From contig JAHWDD010000003.1 of the NCBI GenBank assembly GCA_023897205.1, positions 2,483,665 to 2,547,664 of the forward strand: a DNA stretch of 64,000 nucleotides, in the 5' to 3' direction. Under the pieces are notes generated by a model. That model had not been told where the DNA came from. It saw nothing but the letters and a program-made list of their open reading frames with translations, and did no database searches. The stretch is from Exophiala sp. HKRS030. Its lineage: Eukaryota > Ascomycota > Eurotiomycetes > Chaetothyriales > Herpotrichiellaceae. Shown in pieces: positions 21,404 through 32,584 of the stretch; the stretch's first letter is position 1, and every line of letters begins with the position of its first letter. The translations under genes were made by a program, and so were the position numbers.

Positions 21404-22933
21404 CTATTCTGCCAAGATCAGATTCTCCCGACTCGTCATCGGTTCCGCCCTCCAGAGCACGGTCTGGGTCTTGGATCCTCGTTTATCTTGCGTGGTCCCG
21501 GACATATTGGCATCTTCTCCCTCGACTATTTCAGTCCCATTGACCTCCGTTCTGACTGCCTTTATTCTGTCCAAGATATCTGTGTCCATCGACCTAACGA
21601 TTCCTTCGTACTTGTCCCTGACACAATCCGTGTACTCGTGCAGATCAGGGATGGTCCATTGATCATACAGTCTACCGTGGGTATTGGAAGGGAAATACCG
21701 GCCATGCGAGGTGAGGAAGAGATGGCAAAGAAAACAGAGGTATTTACTGGTACCAATGGCTCGCGGAGGCAAGATAGGACGTGCGGCCGATGAAGGCGAC
21801 TCACCAAGAGGCCGAGTTTGCAACAGGTCGTAGTAGACAGCTAATTGCACCTCGGCATGCACGTGGGTTGATTTGGCCCATGGCTCATAGCTTATCGTGG
21901 TAGGGACGCTTGCGTACGGTTGGAGAGTGAGGATGCGAATTGGTGCCGTGAAAAGTGTTGGGTACTGCTCAACAAGGTCGACTAGAGAGCAGGCGATGCG
22001 GTAATACGCGGCAATTTTCTCAATCTGATGAAGGGTTTTGAGAGCCGAGGAGATCTGTGGCTTAACACGTTTGCCTGTGGATGCAAGTGGACAAGCGGCT
22101 ACAAGACGCTGAGTATACTGCTTGATGACAGAGGATTTGCAGAAGGTATGGCTTCTGCGAACCAAGAACTTCAAGTCGTCGAGTTCGGTTGCCGAATCTA
22201 GAGTTTCGAAATTCTCATACACAGTGGCCAAGAAGGCAACCTCGGTTTCGGTCTGCTGGCGAGCATCGATTTCCTTCTTGGTGAATAGAAATTGAACCCG
22301 ATGAAGGAGATTTGAGAAGTCTTGCCACAGGGGCTTCTTATGTGTTCGGGAAAGAAATCGAGGCTTCTGCCATTTGCAAGAGCGAAGACGTGCAAGAATG
22401 CGACGAGAGTGAAGATTGATAATATTGTCAAACACATTGGGAATGGCCGAATTGATCGCTTCCTGCATAGAAAGATGCTCGCCTTGTAGGCGTATCGCAA
22501 GTTCAGACAAGATATGACATATTCGTCGAAGACTTATTTCAACCGTATCATCCAGTGCCACATCAACTGCAGCAAGTCGGATGGTAAACTCTCGAGCGCC
22601 CTCTGCGTTGGTCTCCTCTTCAACACAGGCAGCCGAGACACTTTGGGCTCCTTGATCAACAGCTACGAGAGCAGCAAAGTCATCTGCAAGTTGCTGTTCA
22701 TCTCGCAATGTAAGAGAATACTTCGGCGTTTCCACTAAGGTTGAGATACCATGACGCTCATGCCATTGGGAATTGGAAAACACTTGCGGATCAACAGGGA
22801 CTGCGTTGGTCACATTCTCAAGTTCAACGAGATGCTGACGAAAGGTATCTTCTGATAGACCTCGCCATATTGATCGCTCAGGAGAAGCAGTGGAAACCTG
22901 GCCAGTTCGATGTTTAGTCAAATCTGTGCTCAT
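21404..22933 (-). CDS. OTT_1508-type nucleic acid/nucleotide deaminase domain protein
   Basis: Single exon, 509 residues. The C-terminal third carries the zinc-dependent deaminase signature: His-Ala-Glu in HVHAEVQLAVYYD (about residue 358) and Cys-x2-Cys in KYLCFLCHLFL (about residue 398), followed by the Gly-Arg-x-Tyr-Pro-x3-Thr-His-Gly-Arg-Leu-Tyr block with a downstream Trp. This spacing and these flanking residues fit the OTT_1508-like deaminase family, which is expanded in filamentous fungi. The N-terminal 300 residues are helical and have no domain I recognise. The family is predicted by others to act on nucleic acids or nucleotides, in defence or conflict roles; nothing in this window shows its substrate. 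No secretion signal. Confidence 0.8.
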   Translation of the reverse strand: MSTDLTKHRTGQVSTASPERSIWRGLSEDTFRQHLVELENVTNAVPVDPQVFSNSQWHERHGISTLVETPKYSLTLRDEQQLADDFAALVAVDQGAQSVSAACVEEETNAEGAREFTIRLAAVDVALDDTVEISLRRICHILSELAIRLQGEHLSMQEAINSAIPNVFDNIINLHSRRILARLRSCKWQKPRFLSRTHKKPLWQDFSNLLHRVQFLFTKKEIDARQQTETEVAFLATVYENFETLDSATELDDLKFLVRRSHTFCKSSVIKQYTQRLVAACPLASTGKRVKPQISSALKTLHQIEKIAAYYRIACSLVDLVEQYPTLFTAPIRILTLQPYASVPTTISYEPWAKSTHVHAEVQLAVYYDLLQTRPLGESPSSAARPILPPRAIGTSKYLCFLCHLFLTSHGRYFPSNTHGRLYDQWTIPDLHEYTDCVRDKYEGIVRSMDTDILDRIKAVRTEVNGTEIVEGEDANMSGTTQDKRGSKTQTVLWRAEPMTSRENLILAE

Positions 22934-23702
22934 GGAAAATACCGGTTGTTGCTCTGGTCAGGTTTCTAGACCAGCAAGATACATGCCTTGCCAGGAGTAA
23001 AGTCAAGTAAGTTCGCCCAAATCGTGTCGCTAAATCACTAACCACAGTAGGAGGCAAGAATACTGTGTAAGATCATGATGAAGACGACGTCTGATGGATG
23101 GGCAGTGATAAAGAGATCAGGCTCGGAGTGAGCAAAAAGGATATCACGTGGTACCTGGATTGTGCCTCAGAGGTGTCTATAGTACTCCGTAGTTCGTCAG
23201 ATCTTGGCGCGAACGGGCTGTCATCGACGCAGGGCTGGTTTAAAGCAATGGCTCCCCAGCCAAGTGTGAAGACGTGTCGTTGAGAATTGCGAAAAGCGCC
23301 ATGAGCATCCCCGCGATCGAACCGATTTCATGGGCTGCCACCCACAGTTCCTACCTAGATCATTGACATTGTCATCCCCTTGACGCCTATTCAAAACGTT
23401 GAAAGTTGGCCTAAGTGTCCTCCTACACGTTTTGCATTCGCGATATTCTGGGCTTTCAAATCCTATTTCACTAAATGTCCTACAATTCCTCTCTGGCTGC
23501 AAATCTGAGATTATCGATGTGGAACAACGAGTAAGTCGATGTGCTCCTGCCGAGGACCAAAGGTGACATTAACGTAGAATTCTTGAGGTGCGATAGCTCT
23601 CGGCCGTGGACCAAATGCCTTCAAGTAAGTAACAATTGTGTCCCTTCAGACTTACCGCCACCTCAAAAGTAGGTCGATTTCATTCAGGACGGTCGGAAAT
23701 GA

Positions 23703-24047
23703 GTACCTGTCTCTCAAATACTCAGGCTTCACCTTCCAACTCGACAGCTATGTGATTCATTGATCAATGCATATTTCTATACTGTTCACTGGTTTTCGCT
23801 CGTCGTGTACCAAAAGACGTTCCGCTCCAGATATACCAGCATCATGGACACCGGTCTTGCACAAACTTCCGATCGCCATTTTCTATTGTTGCTACTCATG
23901 ATCATAGTCATGGGATGCTGGTACGGATCAGGTCTAGCACACGGCGAGATAGCTCCAACCGCTGACCTCTCTAATATGCGAAGTTCTTACCTCGAAGTCA
24001 TCCGCGCTAGCTTCATGGACATGAGTGGTGAAGATGGTGAAACATTG
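23703..24047 (+). pseudogene. Remnant of a Zn2Cys6-type transcription factor (middle homology region)
   Basis: The frame open from 23703 encodes the typical start of the Fungal_trans middle domain: a Leu-Cys-Asp-x-Leu-Ile block, Ala-Tyr-Phe-x3-Val-His-Trp-Phe, Thr-Phe-Arg-x-Arg-Tyr and a leucine-rich FLLLLLMIIVMGCWYGS helix, then a SSYLEVIRASFMDMSGED-like stretch. In intact proteins the region should continue for another 200-300 residues and be preceded by a zinc cluster. Here similarity ends at about 24047, no zinc cluster is visible upstream, and an in-frame TGA sits at 23700-23702. I call it a truncated relic. The frame itself stays open to 24278, but the last part does not look like the family. 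Confidence 0.5.
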
Positions 24048-24592
24048 CGGAACGTTTTCCGAATTTATAGGTTCGTAACCCAAACCGCTCGCCTCGTAAG
24101 CTACACCATGCTGCATGAAGTTGAATGTCGAACCGTAACCGTAATCCAACCCGTCCGTATCGGTCACTTGGCGGGCTGGTGTAAAGTTGAATGTCGTACG
24201 GTTCGGGACAATGCTTTGGTTCGGTCCATACCACAAAGATACGTGGCAATTGATTTGACGGTTTATAGTGTCCCTTAAGAAGTCCACCCAGCCTAAAGTG
24301 GTGGGCCTTTGATTGAAAGGAAACCCGACTGGATTTAAAGGCATTGGAACAAGTATCCTGATCGGAATTGTGTGCGCATTCACTGAAACTGATATGGGCA
24401 CTTCTGTCCGGGTTAATGGCCAATATGCTTTTATTATGCTGTACAATTTAATATATGGGTTCATGTGGTGTCACACTCTCCTAAGGGGAGTTAATACGAG
24501 AAAGGTGACAGGCATATCAGATTTGGCGTTGAAGCTTAGAGGGCTAAATAGGATTGTGTGAAGGATGCACCTATCTAAGCCCAATGGCCTGA

Positions 24593-24871
24593 TTATTACC
24601 AGCAGAGATCTTCCCATTCCGAACTCGTAGCAAAGGAATGGCTCTGGCAACGACCAGCAACCGGATCTTCAACTTTATAATCGGTATAGTTTCGCCCGAC
24701 GCTTTCGCAGAAATTCGTGGCTTTTTCTACATCGTGATTACCAGATTCTGCCTTTTCTCTATCGTTCTTGCTTACTTCTACTACGTTGAGACTGCTGGAG
24801 TTACCTTGTAAGCGATTGCCGTGGCATTTGGTCACAAGGCATTCGCCGACGGCGACGACGAGATAATGCAC
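24593..24871 (-). CDS. Weak candidate: small Cys-containing open frame
   Basis: About 91 codons (GTG at 24871, no ATG) with five Cys and a Cys-Trp end; the stop codon is at 24593-24595. A TAG just upstream of the open part could be a splice acceptor, but no first exon with a signal peptide could be placed. Spaced cysteines in a short fungal protein can indicate a secreted protein. The evidence is thin and I do not recognise the family. Confidence 0.15.
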
Positions 24872-25729
24872 GTGGTTGGAGCTGAAGGACCCCGTCGGAG
24901 GAGTCTATTGCTTAATTGTCGCATGAGAGGCATAAGAAGGCTTCAGCCGAAGCTTAAGGCATGAGATTTGGAAGGAACGTGTTGCGGTGGTGAATAGAAT
25001 GTTTAGAGTCCAACTCGTTTCCGCAAGGCTGAGGTGAAGTCAGGGGTGCTAACAATAGGCTTAGCGGGAAATGTAAGGTGAGAATCGTGACCAATTGCTC
25101 TGCGATGCGGAGCATTCAGCAAACGAAGGACATGACATCAACAGGATGACTGTTGCCTCTTACAAATTATGGCAGCCTTAAGCTACTTCTTCAATACTCG
25201 CATTTATGGATTGTACATGAGAATGGGGTTTGCAAGATATTAGCAGGGGAGCAAATGTAATCTGCTGGCAGTCAAAAGCAGCCCGAGATCTCAAAGCTGA
25301 TGATTGGCCGACTCTAGATTCATTTCCCTCACATCTCTCCCAGGCGTACTGGAAACTTGCGATGTTCGGCTTGCTGTATCGAGCTCATTATATTCCTGGT
25401 CATCACCAAGCCCTATATCCACGGACAATAACTAGTTCTAGCCGTGATACTTTCGAGAATGGCTTTTCCAAGCGGATATGATCACCCAGGAAGCATGGAT
25501 CAAGCCCCCTGCTTTTCAAGTGTGCTCAAAAGACACTGTCACCGATGACGAGTTGAGCTGTTCATTTTGCAGGCTTGGCAATTGGATAGACTGAATATTT
25601 CGTGTCGACTCCATCTTTACGGTAAAACTATTCCAGGTCAATAATGGTCCAGGGATATCTCCAGTGCTTTTGAGCCTGTCACGTATGGGGATTTTCCTGG
25701 ATCAAGAACTTGTTGCTTGAGAGTTCTGA

Positions 25730-27684
25730 TTATTGTCCACGTGTTCCTTTTTTTTGGCCGAGCCCTGTTTTGGTTTCGGTATGCGTCCTATGCAGCTCCT
25801 TTTTAGGAATGAAGGCCCCTGCAACTAGACCACTTACAGCCACACATGTACATAGTATCCACAGATTCCTCAAACTCAAGGCAAATGCCTGCTTGACTGC
25901 AAACTTCTGAGTCTGATTGGTGATGGCTGGAATGAGATTGATATTGATGGCAGCGTCCGGTCCAGCGAGTTTCGAGATTAAGTCTTTGGGAAGCCCATGG
26001 CTGGCAAGACTCGATTTCTGGAGATGCATACCATTTTGAAAGACAACTCCACCGACAACTATAGAGACGGAAACCCCAATGCTGCGCACAAATCCAAGAG
26101 TCGCCGTCGCTGTAGCCGTGTCATCCTGAGGGACGAGAGCTTGAAGTGCAATAAGGGGCGGGTCGAAGAGAAGGCCAACTCCGACTCCAGCAACAATTTG
26201 AATGACTATGATCGAACCTAAACTTGAAGTTGCATCGAAGTTGACATAAAGACCATTGCCGAGGGTGAGAAGCGTGGCACCCAGCCAGATGAGCTCGACG
26301 TATCGACCAGTCTGATGTATGAAGATTCCCGTGGCGATGGCGACGAGTGCTTCGGTAATGATTAGAGGGAGTAGAAGGACACCAGAATGTAAAGGAGACG
26401 CCTCGTTGACAGATTGAAAGTAAAGGGGCAAGTAGTATTCTGCCGCATTGAGGACCTGTTTCATTGCTGATCAGCATTATCACTGTTGGCAGCTGGATAA
26501 GGTGGAGAACACGCACAAAATGCTGGGTAAACCCAATAGCTAGACACGCAGCTTCAGATTTCTGGCGAAAAAGACGGACCGGCATGATAGGATACTTCGC
26601 AATACGGCTCTCATTGAAGATGAACAAAAATACCAGAGAGCCGACCACAAGGAGGCAGATGACCTTGGGAGAGTCCCAAGGAAATGATGCTCCACCAAAA
26701 TTCAATCCAAGCAGCACCATAACCATGATCCCAATGATGCAAAGACTCCCAGTCCAGTCGATGGCTTTGATGCCTTTGGCAAGCGCAGTCTTGGGGTCAT
26801 GGACATCGAGGAAAAAGAGTAAGAGTGCGAATGCAGGGCCGCAGATAGGAAGATTAATCCAAAAGATCCATCTCCAGGACAGAAGTTCTGTAAAGGCACC
26901 ACCAAGAACTGGGCCAACCCCACCAGCAACGGCCCATATAACATGGAGAAGGCCCAGAAAGAGAGATCGTCGCCTGAAAAGCCAATCAGTTACAATCTTT
27001 AAGAGGGAAGGCAATGGTCGTTAGAAGTACCTCAAACTGAAGATGTCTGAGATGACGATTGTGACAAGAGAGCCCAAGCCACCTCCAGAAACACCTTGCA
27101 GAGCACGACCCACAATGAGCATTCCCATACTGTTGGAAACTGCACATATGATGGAGCTAAAAAAGTAGAGTGCCACAGCTATCAGTAAAAATGGCTTGCG
27201 ACCCCAGATGTCTGATAATTTAGCCCAGATGGATACCACGGCAGTGGCTGCAATGACATATGAAGCACCGATCCATGAATATCCGGCGGCTGATTGAAGG
27301 TCAGAGCATATGGTTGGTATTGCAGTGGCAACAATTGTAGTATTCAAGGCGGAGATGAAGAGAGTAGACTGATAAATGGTCAGTCTTCCGTTATGATCAT
27401 CAACTTTGGTATTTTCACAATTCCACCAGGGAAGCAATAACCATAACGATGACTGACTTGTGATCGACCCAAGAACTTACAAAGAGAGCAAACATGACCA
27501 TCCCAGTTCGAAATGGGCTTCGTTGTTGGACTGGTCCGGGCAGGTCTGGAGATGACTCCGTATCGCACATTCGTTCATGATTGCCATCTGAAGTGGGAAG
27601 CGAGGTTGCTCTTTGAATCGTGGACAGTTCCACTTCGCCAATTGTGTCGTCAGTATGTGGTGAACGACTAGTGGTTCCTGCCAT
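25730..27684 (-). CDS. MFS transporter, DHA2 (14-helix drug:H+ antiporter) type
   Basis: Four exons (27684-27481, 27368-27031, 26973-26517, 26455-25730) give 574 residues; introns of 112, 57, 61 nt with GTAAGT, GTACTT and GTGCGT donors. After a hydrophilic N-terminus of about 60 residues come 14 predicted membrane helices. Family signatures are visible: Trp-Ile-Gly-Ala-Ser-Tyr in helix 2, SDIWGRKP between helices 2 and 3, GRALQGVSGGG, and the antiporter motif C as GGVGPVLGGAF in helix 5, followed by WRWIFWINLP. Fungal DHA2 proteins export drugs, toxins, siderophores or basic amino acids across plasma or vacuolar membrane. No biosynthetic genes lie next to it, so the substrate cannot be inferred. 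The frame is intact. Confidence 0.92.
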
Positions 27685-28178
27685 GCTATGTTAATATGTG
27701 CGATTGATTGGGGCTGAACAATAATGTGTTTCTTTACTTCAAAGGTCGGACAACAGTGGCATAGGGAACAATAAATAGGCGACTGAAAAGCACCCTGATG
27801 GTTCAACCGCAGTCATGGCAGAATCATCGACCGAAGGGCGTTACACTTGATACTGACGCCTTACTGCAACCGCTGCATCATGAAGGGATTGATCACGTGA
27901 CTTAGATCGCCTGTTGTGTGATCCAGCCCAGGGTTAGACTACCCTCCAGCAGACCGTTGCAAGTTGTGGTAGCAAGGATCTCTGACCTTGCGAACTTCTA
28001 CGGCGTATCGTATTTGTTTCTTAACGGCCTCAAGCTTTGTCTCCGTTTCGGAAATTCTTATATGGCGAGTCAACTGCATGGAAGACTTGGCATGGGCCAG
28101 AAAGATCGAGCACACCTCCTATGAAAGCGTTGACAATGGCAGCAGACTTGGATTATTTGAGCGGCGAATCTGTTAAAT
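27685..28178. other. Intergenic, 0.49 kb
   Basis: Promoter side of the DHA2 gene and 3' flank of LEO1. Nothing identified. Confidence 0.5.
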
Positions 28179-29710
28179 TCACTCGTCATCGTCATCGTCG
28201 ATGATTCTCCTCTTCTTCTGTCGCGGTACACCGACCCCTGCGTCGTCATCATCTTCACTGGCGGCTCTCTTAGGTGTGCTACCTCTGTCTTTATCCCTTC
28301 GCCCTTGCTGACCCCTAGTCCTCGAATCCACAACTGTTTCCCGACCATCAATCTCCAAATCATCCACATCTGGGTCATCTTCCTCTTCAGCTTCTACTTC
28401 CTCTTCCTCATCGTCGAAGATTTCGGGCTCTTCGTCGGAAGCAGCAAGGAAATCGTCTTCACGGTCATACTCGTCTGCGCCTCTTCCGCGATGATTGTCT
28501 TCATCTTCGTCATCTGAGTAGATATCACCCGTACGGTTCGTCTTCCGTCTCTTTGGTTTGGCTCCTGGCCGTCTACCCTTGGGCCTAGCAAAGCCGTCAT
28601 CGTCTTCCAAGCCAGCCACACTGAGTCCAGCACCTCCTGAGCGGCCACCCAGACCGACTCTTCCAAGAGCTCCCGTTCTACGGGCAAAGGCCCTTTCCTC
28701 TGCGGCTTCACGTTTTCGAGCTGTCCTAATTCGGTCTTTCTCGAATAGCTCTGCTGCTTTGCGAGCGAGTTCGGGGTCTTCGCGGACTTGTTTGAGGGCA
28801 GCAAGAGGATCATGTTGTTGTGTTGCTGCGGCGAGTGACTGCTGTAATTTGAGAACAGATTCGTCGACATAGTCACCGGTAGGCTGGACTTTGAGGGTAG
28901 CATCGAACGCAGCCATAATTTGTAGATCAATACCCCCGCAAGCATGTGGGGCGGCTAGATAGTTATGAGTATCTCTGCTGGGGTCGTAATCCTCTTTCTG
29001 ACCAGAGGGCTTCTGTGACTTGGGCCAACCTTGTCGCAACGCATTTGCACTGATGCGATATTGTTCTTTGGGTTGAGAAGCGATTTGAAGAGTCAGGCTT
29101 CCATCAGACCAACGCACGATACGGGTATTGGATTGAAGCAATTGTGGGTTTTTGGGATCCCGACGCCAGAACATGGTGGTAGAAGCGGTAGAAAAGGGAG
29201 AAAATTTGGAGTCCGGTATGACTTTAGTATCTTCGGAATGGTGAGGAGCAGTTGGTGGAACATAAGTAGTTGGGTCAAAAGCCTTGTGCTTCACACCAAG
29301 AAAGGGAGGCACAATGAGGCTGTAGAGCTCTTGTGGCTTGATGGCATTGATACGAGCCATGTCAACATTCATGAGGCGTAGCTGTTTCTGCTCTTCATAG
29401 AGGTCCTGATCATCATTGGCATCTTCGACAGTGGGTTCCAAGCGGTCACGACGACCGTCGTCATCGCCGGAATCGAGTTCTGAGTCGTCGAGCTTACGAT
29501 TCAGCCTGGGCCCGAGTTAGTTAGTGATTCAGCAGGGCTGGCGATGCGAAGCGACATGACGTACCCAAGCCCTTGGTCGTTTCCCGTGTCCTCTTCATCG
29601 TCTCCAAAGAGATCCCCATCGTCGTCTGAGCCTGCGCCATTCAGTGCTTCCGGTGTTTGATCATCATCAGCATCTCGAGCAATGGAACGTGTGTCCACGT
29701 CTGCCGACAT
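28179..29710 (-). CDS. leo1: LEO1, Paf1 transcription elongation complex subunit
   Basis: Two exons (29710-29565 and 29505-28179) around a 59-nt intron with a GTACGT donor, 490 residues. The Paf1 complex travels with RNA polymerase II and promotes histone H2B ubiquitination and H3K4/K36 methylation. The N-terminus is acidic (GSDDDGDLFGDDEED). The conserved LEO1 core (about residues 85-240) includes Leu-Tyr-Ser-Leu-Ile-Val-Pro-Pro-Phe-Leu-Gly, a Thr-Met-Phe-Trp-Arg-Arg stretch, SNTRIVRWSDGSLTLQI and a Gln-Tyr-Arg-Ile block. The C-terminal 200 residues are charged, with Asp/Glu tracts and Arg/Lys patches ending in a run of Asp, as is usual. Frame intact. It shares a divergent promoter region with the MOB2 gene. 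Confidence 0.93.
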
Positions 29711-30318
29711 TGTTTGTCAATCTACGGCTCGAAATTATAGAAATGCGCCTCCACGAGCCGCAAGGAGCGAAATCTCGTTGGAGTTGTGAGGTGTTGATAT
29801 GGTGCCAGGGCGAAAGAAGGGACCGAGTATGTATGTATGGTGAGAAGACGGAGAGAGTGACGTGAATGCTAGGTTCGAAAGGGACTGTAGGTGAGTGATG
29901 AGTGTACCTTGTTAGGTTACTTCTGATGGTGACGAAGTGGAAGCTGGCGACTTTTGGGTTTTCTGCTCACCCGTTCGCGACGTGAAGCAACTCAAATGCG
30001 AATTATAGAAATGTCCGATTGTGGTTAGAAGATGTGTAGTTCCCGATCTCACCTGGAGCTAGCGCATGCTTTTTCCTCGGCAGAGTTGCCATTTATCACG
30101 GTCTGGATACACGAGGGCAGGAGCAACCAGGAGTTGGGGAGTAGCGAGGTGGAGAACGTACGGAGGGAAGCCACGACTCGGTGGTGTTTCACAACTGCCA
30201 CCAACCCAGAGTCGACATTTCACCTCCTCGTCGCCCATTGTGCTCATTTCTGAACAGAACTTCACTTTCAAGGCTGTTCTAAACTGCCTACGACTCGACC
30301 ATACTCACCATCGTAAAG
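29711..30318. other. Divergent promoter region, LEO1/MOB2, 0.61 kb
   Basis: Start codons of both genes face outward from this stretch, so it should hold both promoters. No sites identified with confidence. Confidence 0.55.
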
Positions 30319-31574
30319 ATGGCCACATTCTTTCAGGGCATGTATGTAATAACACCCTCCTATAACCCCTCTCTCCAGTCCAACTCCCAGCCTATCATGT
30401 TATGTGTCTTTCCTGCGTCAAGCAACGACACGGTGGACTCCACGTGGGACATCTCGTGTTATTGTTGTCTCCCAGATTCATCGCAAAGTGCTAATTACCG
30501 TTCTCCCTCCAATAGCCGCAGTTTTACCCGGGAAACACCAAGAGCAACCAGAACCTCAAAGGCCAATACAGCGGTCAGAACTCTCCTGTATCTCAAAATG
30601 CTCCACCACTACCATCCTTCAGCAACTCTCCTTCTCTGCAGTCTTCCTTCGGCCAAGAAAGTGGATATTACAATGAGCAGGAACCAAAGAGATTTTTGAA
30701 CGAGAAATATGCGAAGTGCTCCGTCAAGGGAAATTTCCTGACCTTAGCTGCTCAACCAAAGAATGTCGAACTAGGCGAATGGCTCGCTCATCAACGTATG
30801 TCACTGCGCACCTGAATACTCTTGACAATCCAGAGGTCTGACTTTGCACAGTGGTAGAGATGAACCGCCTACTCACCGGCCTCATTCAAGTTATTCAAGA
30901 AGTTGATACCAATACGGGGTTTCCACTCTGCAATGAACACTCATGTCCGACCATGTCAGCTGGCCGGTAAGTACACACATCGTGCAAGTCTTTCAAATTC
31001 AACCGCCTGACCACGCGATAGCCTGACATATACTTGGCTGGAAGGTGGACGGCCTGCAAAAATCCCGGCCCCATCATACATTGTGCGCGTTCAGAGATGG
31101 ATAGTCGGCAAAATCCACGACGAGAACGTCTTTCCCACCACACCTCCGCCTGCTATCTCATCATCTACCTATCTTTCCAACGAGATTGGATCCAATCCAT
31201 CCTCTGCGACCACTCCAATTGCACAACCGCATACCAATCTTACTCAATCCCTTGGTGCTTTGTCCGGCACACAAGATGATACATGGATCGGCAAATCTAG
31301 TGGTTTCCCATCCCACTTCCACACAGACGTCAAATCGATTGTCAAACAAATGTTCCGGTGTTATGCCCACTTGTATCATAACCATTGGGACAACCCGTTC
31401 TGGCACATTAACCGCCATTTGGAGCTAAACTCTTGTTTTGTTCACTTCATCACCGTCGCAATGTACTATGATCTCCTACCCAAGAAAGACATGGAGCCAT
31501 TGCAAGGCTTGGTTGATATCTTTATCTCCCAAGGCGTGGTACCAAAGGAGGCTGTTAATCAACACGTTTCGTGA
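30319..31574 (+). CDS. mob2: MOB2-type kinase activator
   Basis: MOB proteins bind and activate NDR/LATS kinases (Cbk1/Orb6 type) in polarity and morphogenesis. Well-supported exons are 30516-30795, 30852-30966 and 31022-31574, with introns of 56 and 55 nt. Family blocks: KCSVKGNF, ELGEWLAHQ, a zinc motif in CNEHSCPTMSAG, LTYTWLEGG, PAPSYI, and the second zinc part in YAHLYHNHW, then LELNSCFVHF and a PLQGLVDIF helix. A Ser/Thr/Pro-rich insertion (about 60 residues) sits before the second zinc motif. The first exon is uncertain. The best model is ATG at 30319, a 27-nt exon, then a 170-nt intron (30346-30515, GTAATA donor), which gives 324 residues; the stronger GTATGT donor at 30342 leaves the wrong phase for the next exon. 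Confidence 0.85.
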
Positions 31575-32584
31575 TGTGACAGGAAGTAAAATGGGAATCA
31601 GTCAGCATCAAGAGACCATTTGCTCATGTGTCCGGCGCATTAGAAGAGAAGGGAATGCTAGGTTCATGATGAATCAGTCTCATTGCATTTAGCGATTATG
31701 GTCATTTGGCGTTCTGGGATGACGAATGAGATCATGAGATCGAATGGAAGGACAACGTACGGCCCACCAACGCACAAATCATAGGATAGCATACAATCAA
31801 TGATTGGGAGACGGCCATCCCCTCAAGTGTTTCCTGAGCCTCTTGCCCGACGTACGAGATTAGAGCTTGTGACTCTCGGGCATGGAATCCGTGAACTAAT
31901 CCCTCTCCTCGAATTCAGCACATGCATTGCGACCCAGGATCAACGATCACGCTGCGTTGCAGGGAATCCAGAGAAATCACGGCATTCTATGCAGAGTCTC
32001 AAAGGAGATCATCGCCATTGGAAAGAGCTAGATCTACACAGCTCTAGTTCAAGATTTGTGTCTCAAGATCACTAGTTGGAACGTCTCCACACGATGTTGA
32101 CATATCGTGTAGTCATCTGAGATGCCTTACTAGTAGAAATGTTCCACCACGCCGTTGCGACCAAACGGGCCCATAGCCTATCCCCAAAGATCTCGGGCTC
32201 GACTTATTGAGGAATGGGTATGGAATCTTCCCAGTGAGAGGATCATACGTTGACGACAGAAGGATGGGTTAACCTTACGTAGCACTTGAGTCGCATACCG
32301 AGCCAATATGCCCGTCATCGTGCTTTTTGATCCTATATTTCTACACTGGTGAAGATCTGTACTGGAGCGTGGTATTGTCATTAAACCATCCCACGAACGG
32401 CGGTGATTCTCCATTCTACTCAGAGGCAAGGCTGGAACACTGAAGCTACTGAATTATTTCGGCCGATGGCGATCAATGCGTCCAGCGCCTCGTGCTGCAG
32501 GTCATCTGTATGACGTGCCGAGCATTAAGGACACTAATGCGACATCCTGGGATAATCTCTGCTGGACCAGTTTCTCGCTGAACA
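31575..32584. other. Intergenic, 1.0 kb, between two 3' ends
   Basis: MOB2 and multicopper oxidase 1 converge here. Only short open frames without motifs are present. Confidence 0.55.

Larger units (their letters stand above)
22934..25729. other. Gene-poor 2.8 kb region with a transcription-factor remnant
   Basis: No intact gene is supported. It holds a broken fungal transcription-factor piece (23703-24047), a direct repeat of the word GTTGAATGTCG around 24119-24195, a weak minus-strand small frame (24593-24871) and a TACTCCGTA motif (23183-23191). The abrupt loss of similarity at about 24048 suggests an insertion or rearrangement. Confidence 0.5.
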
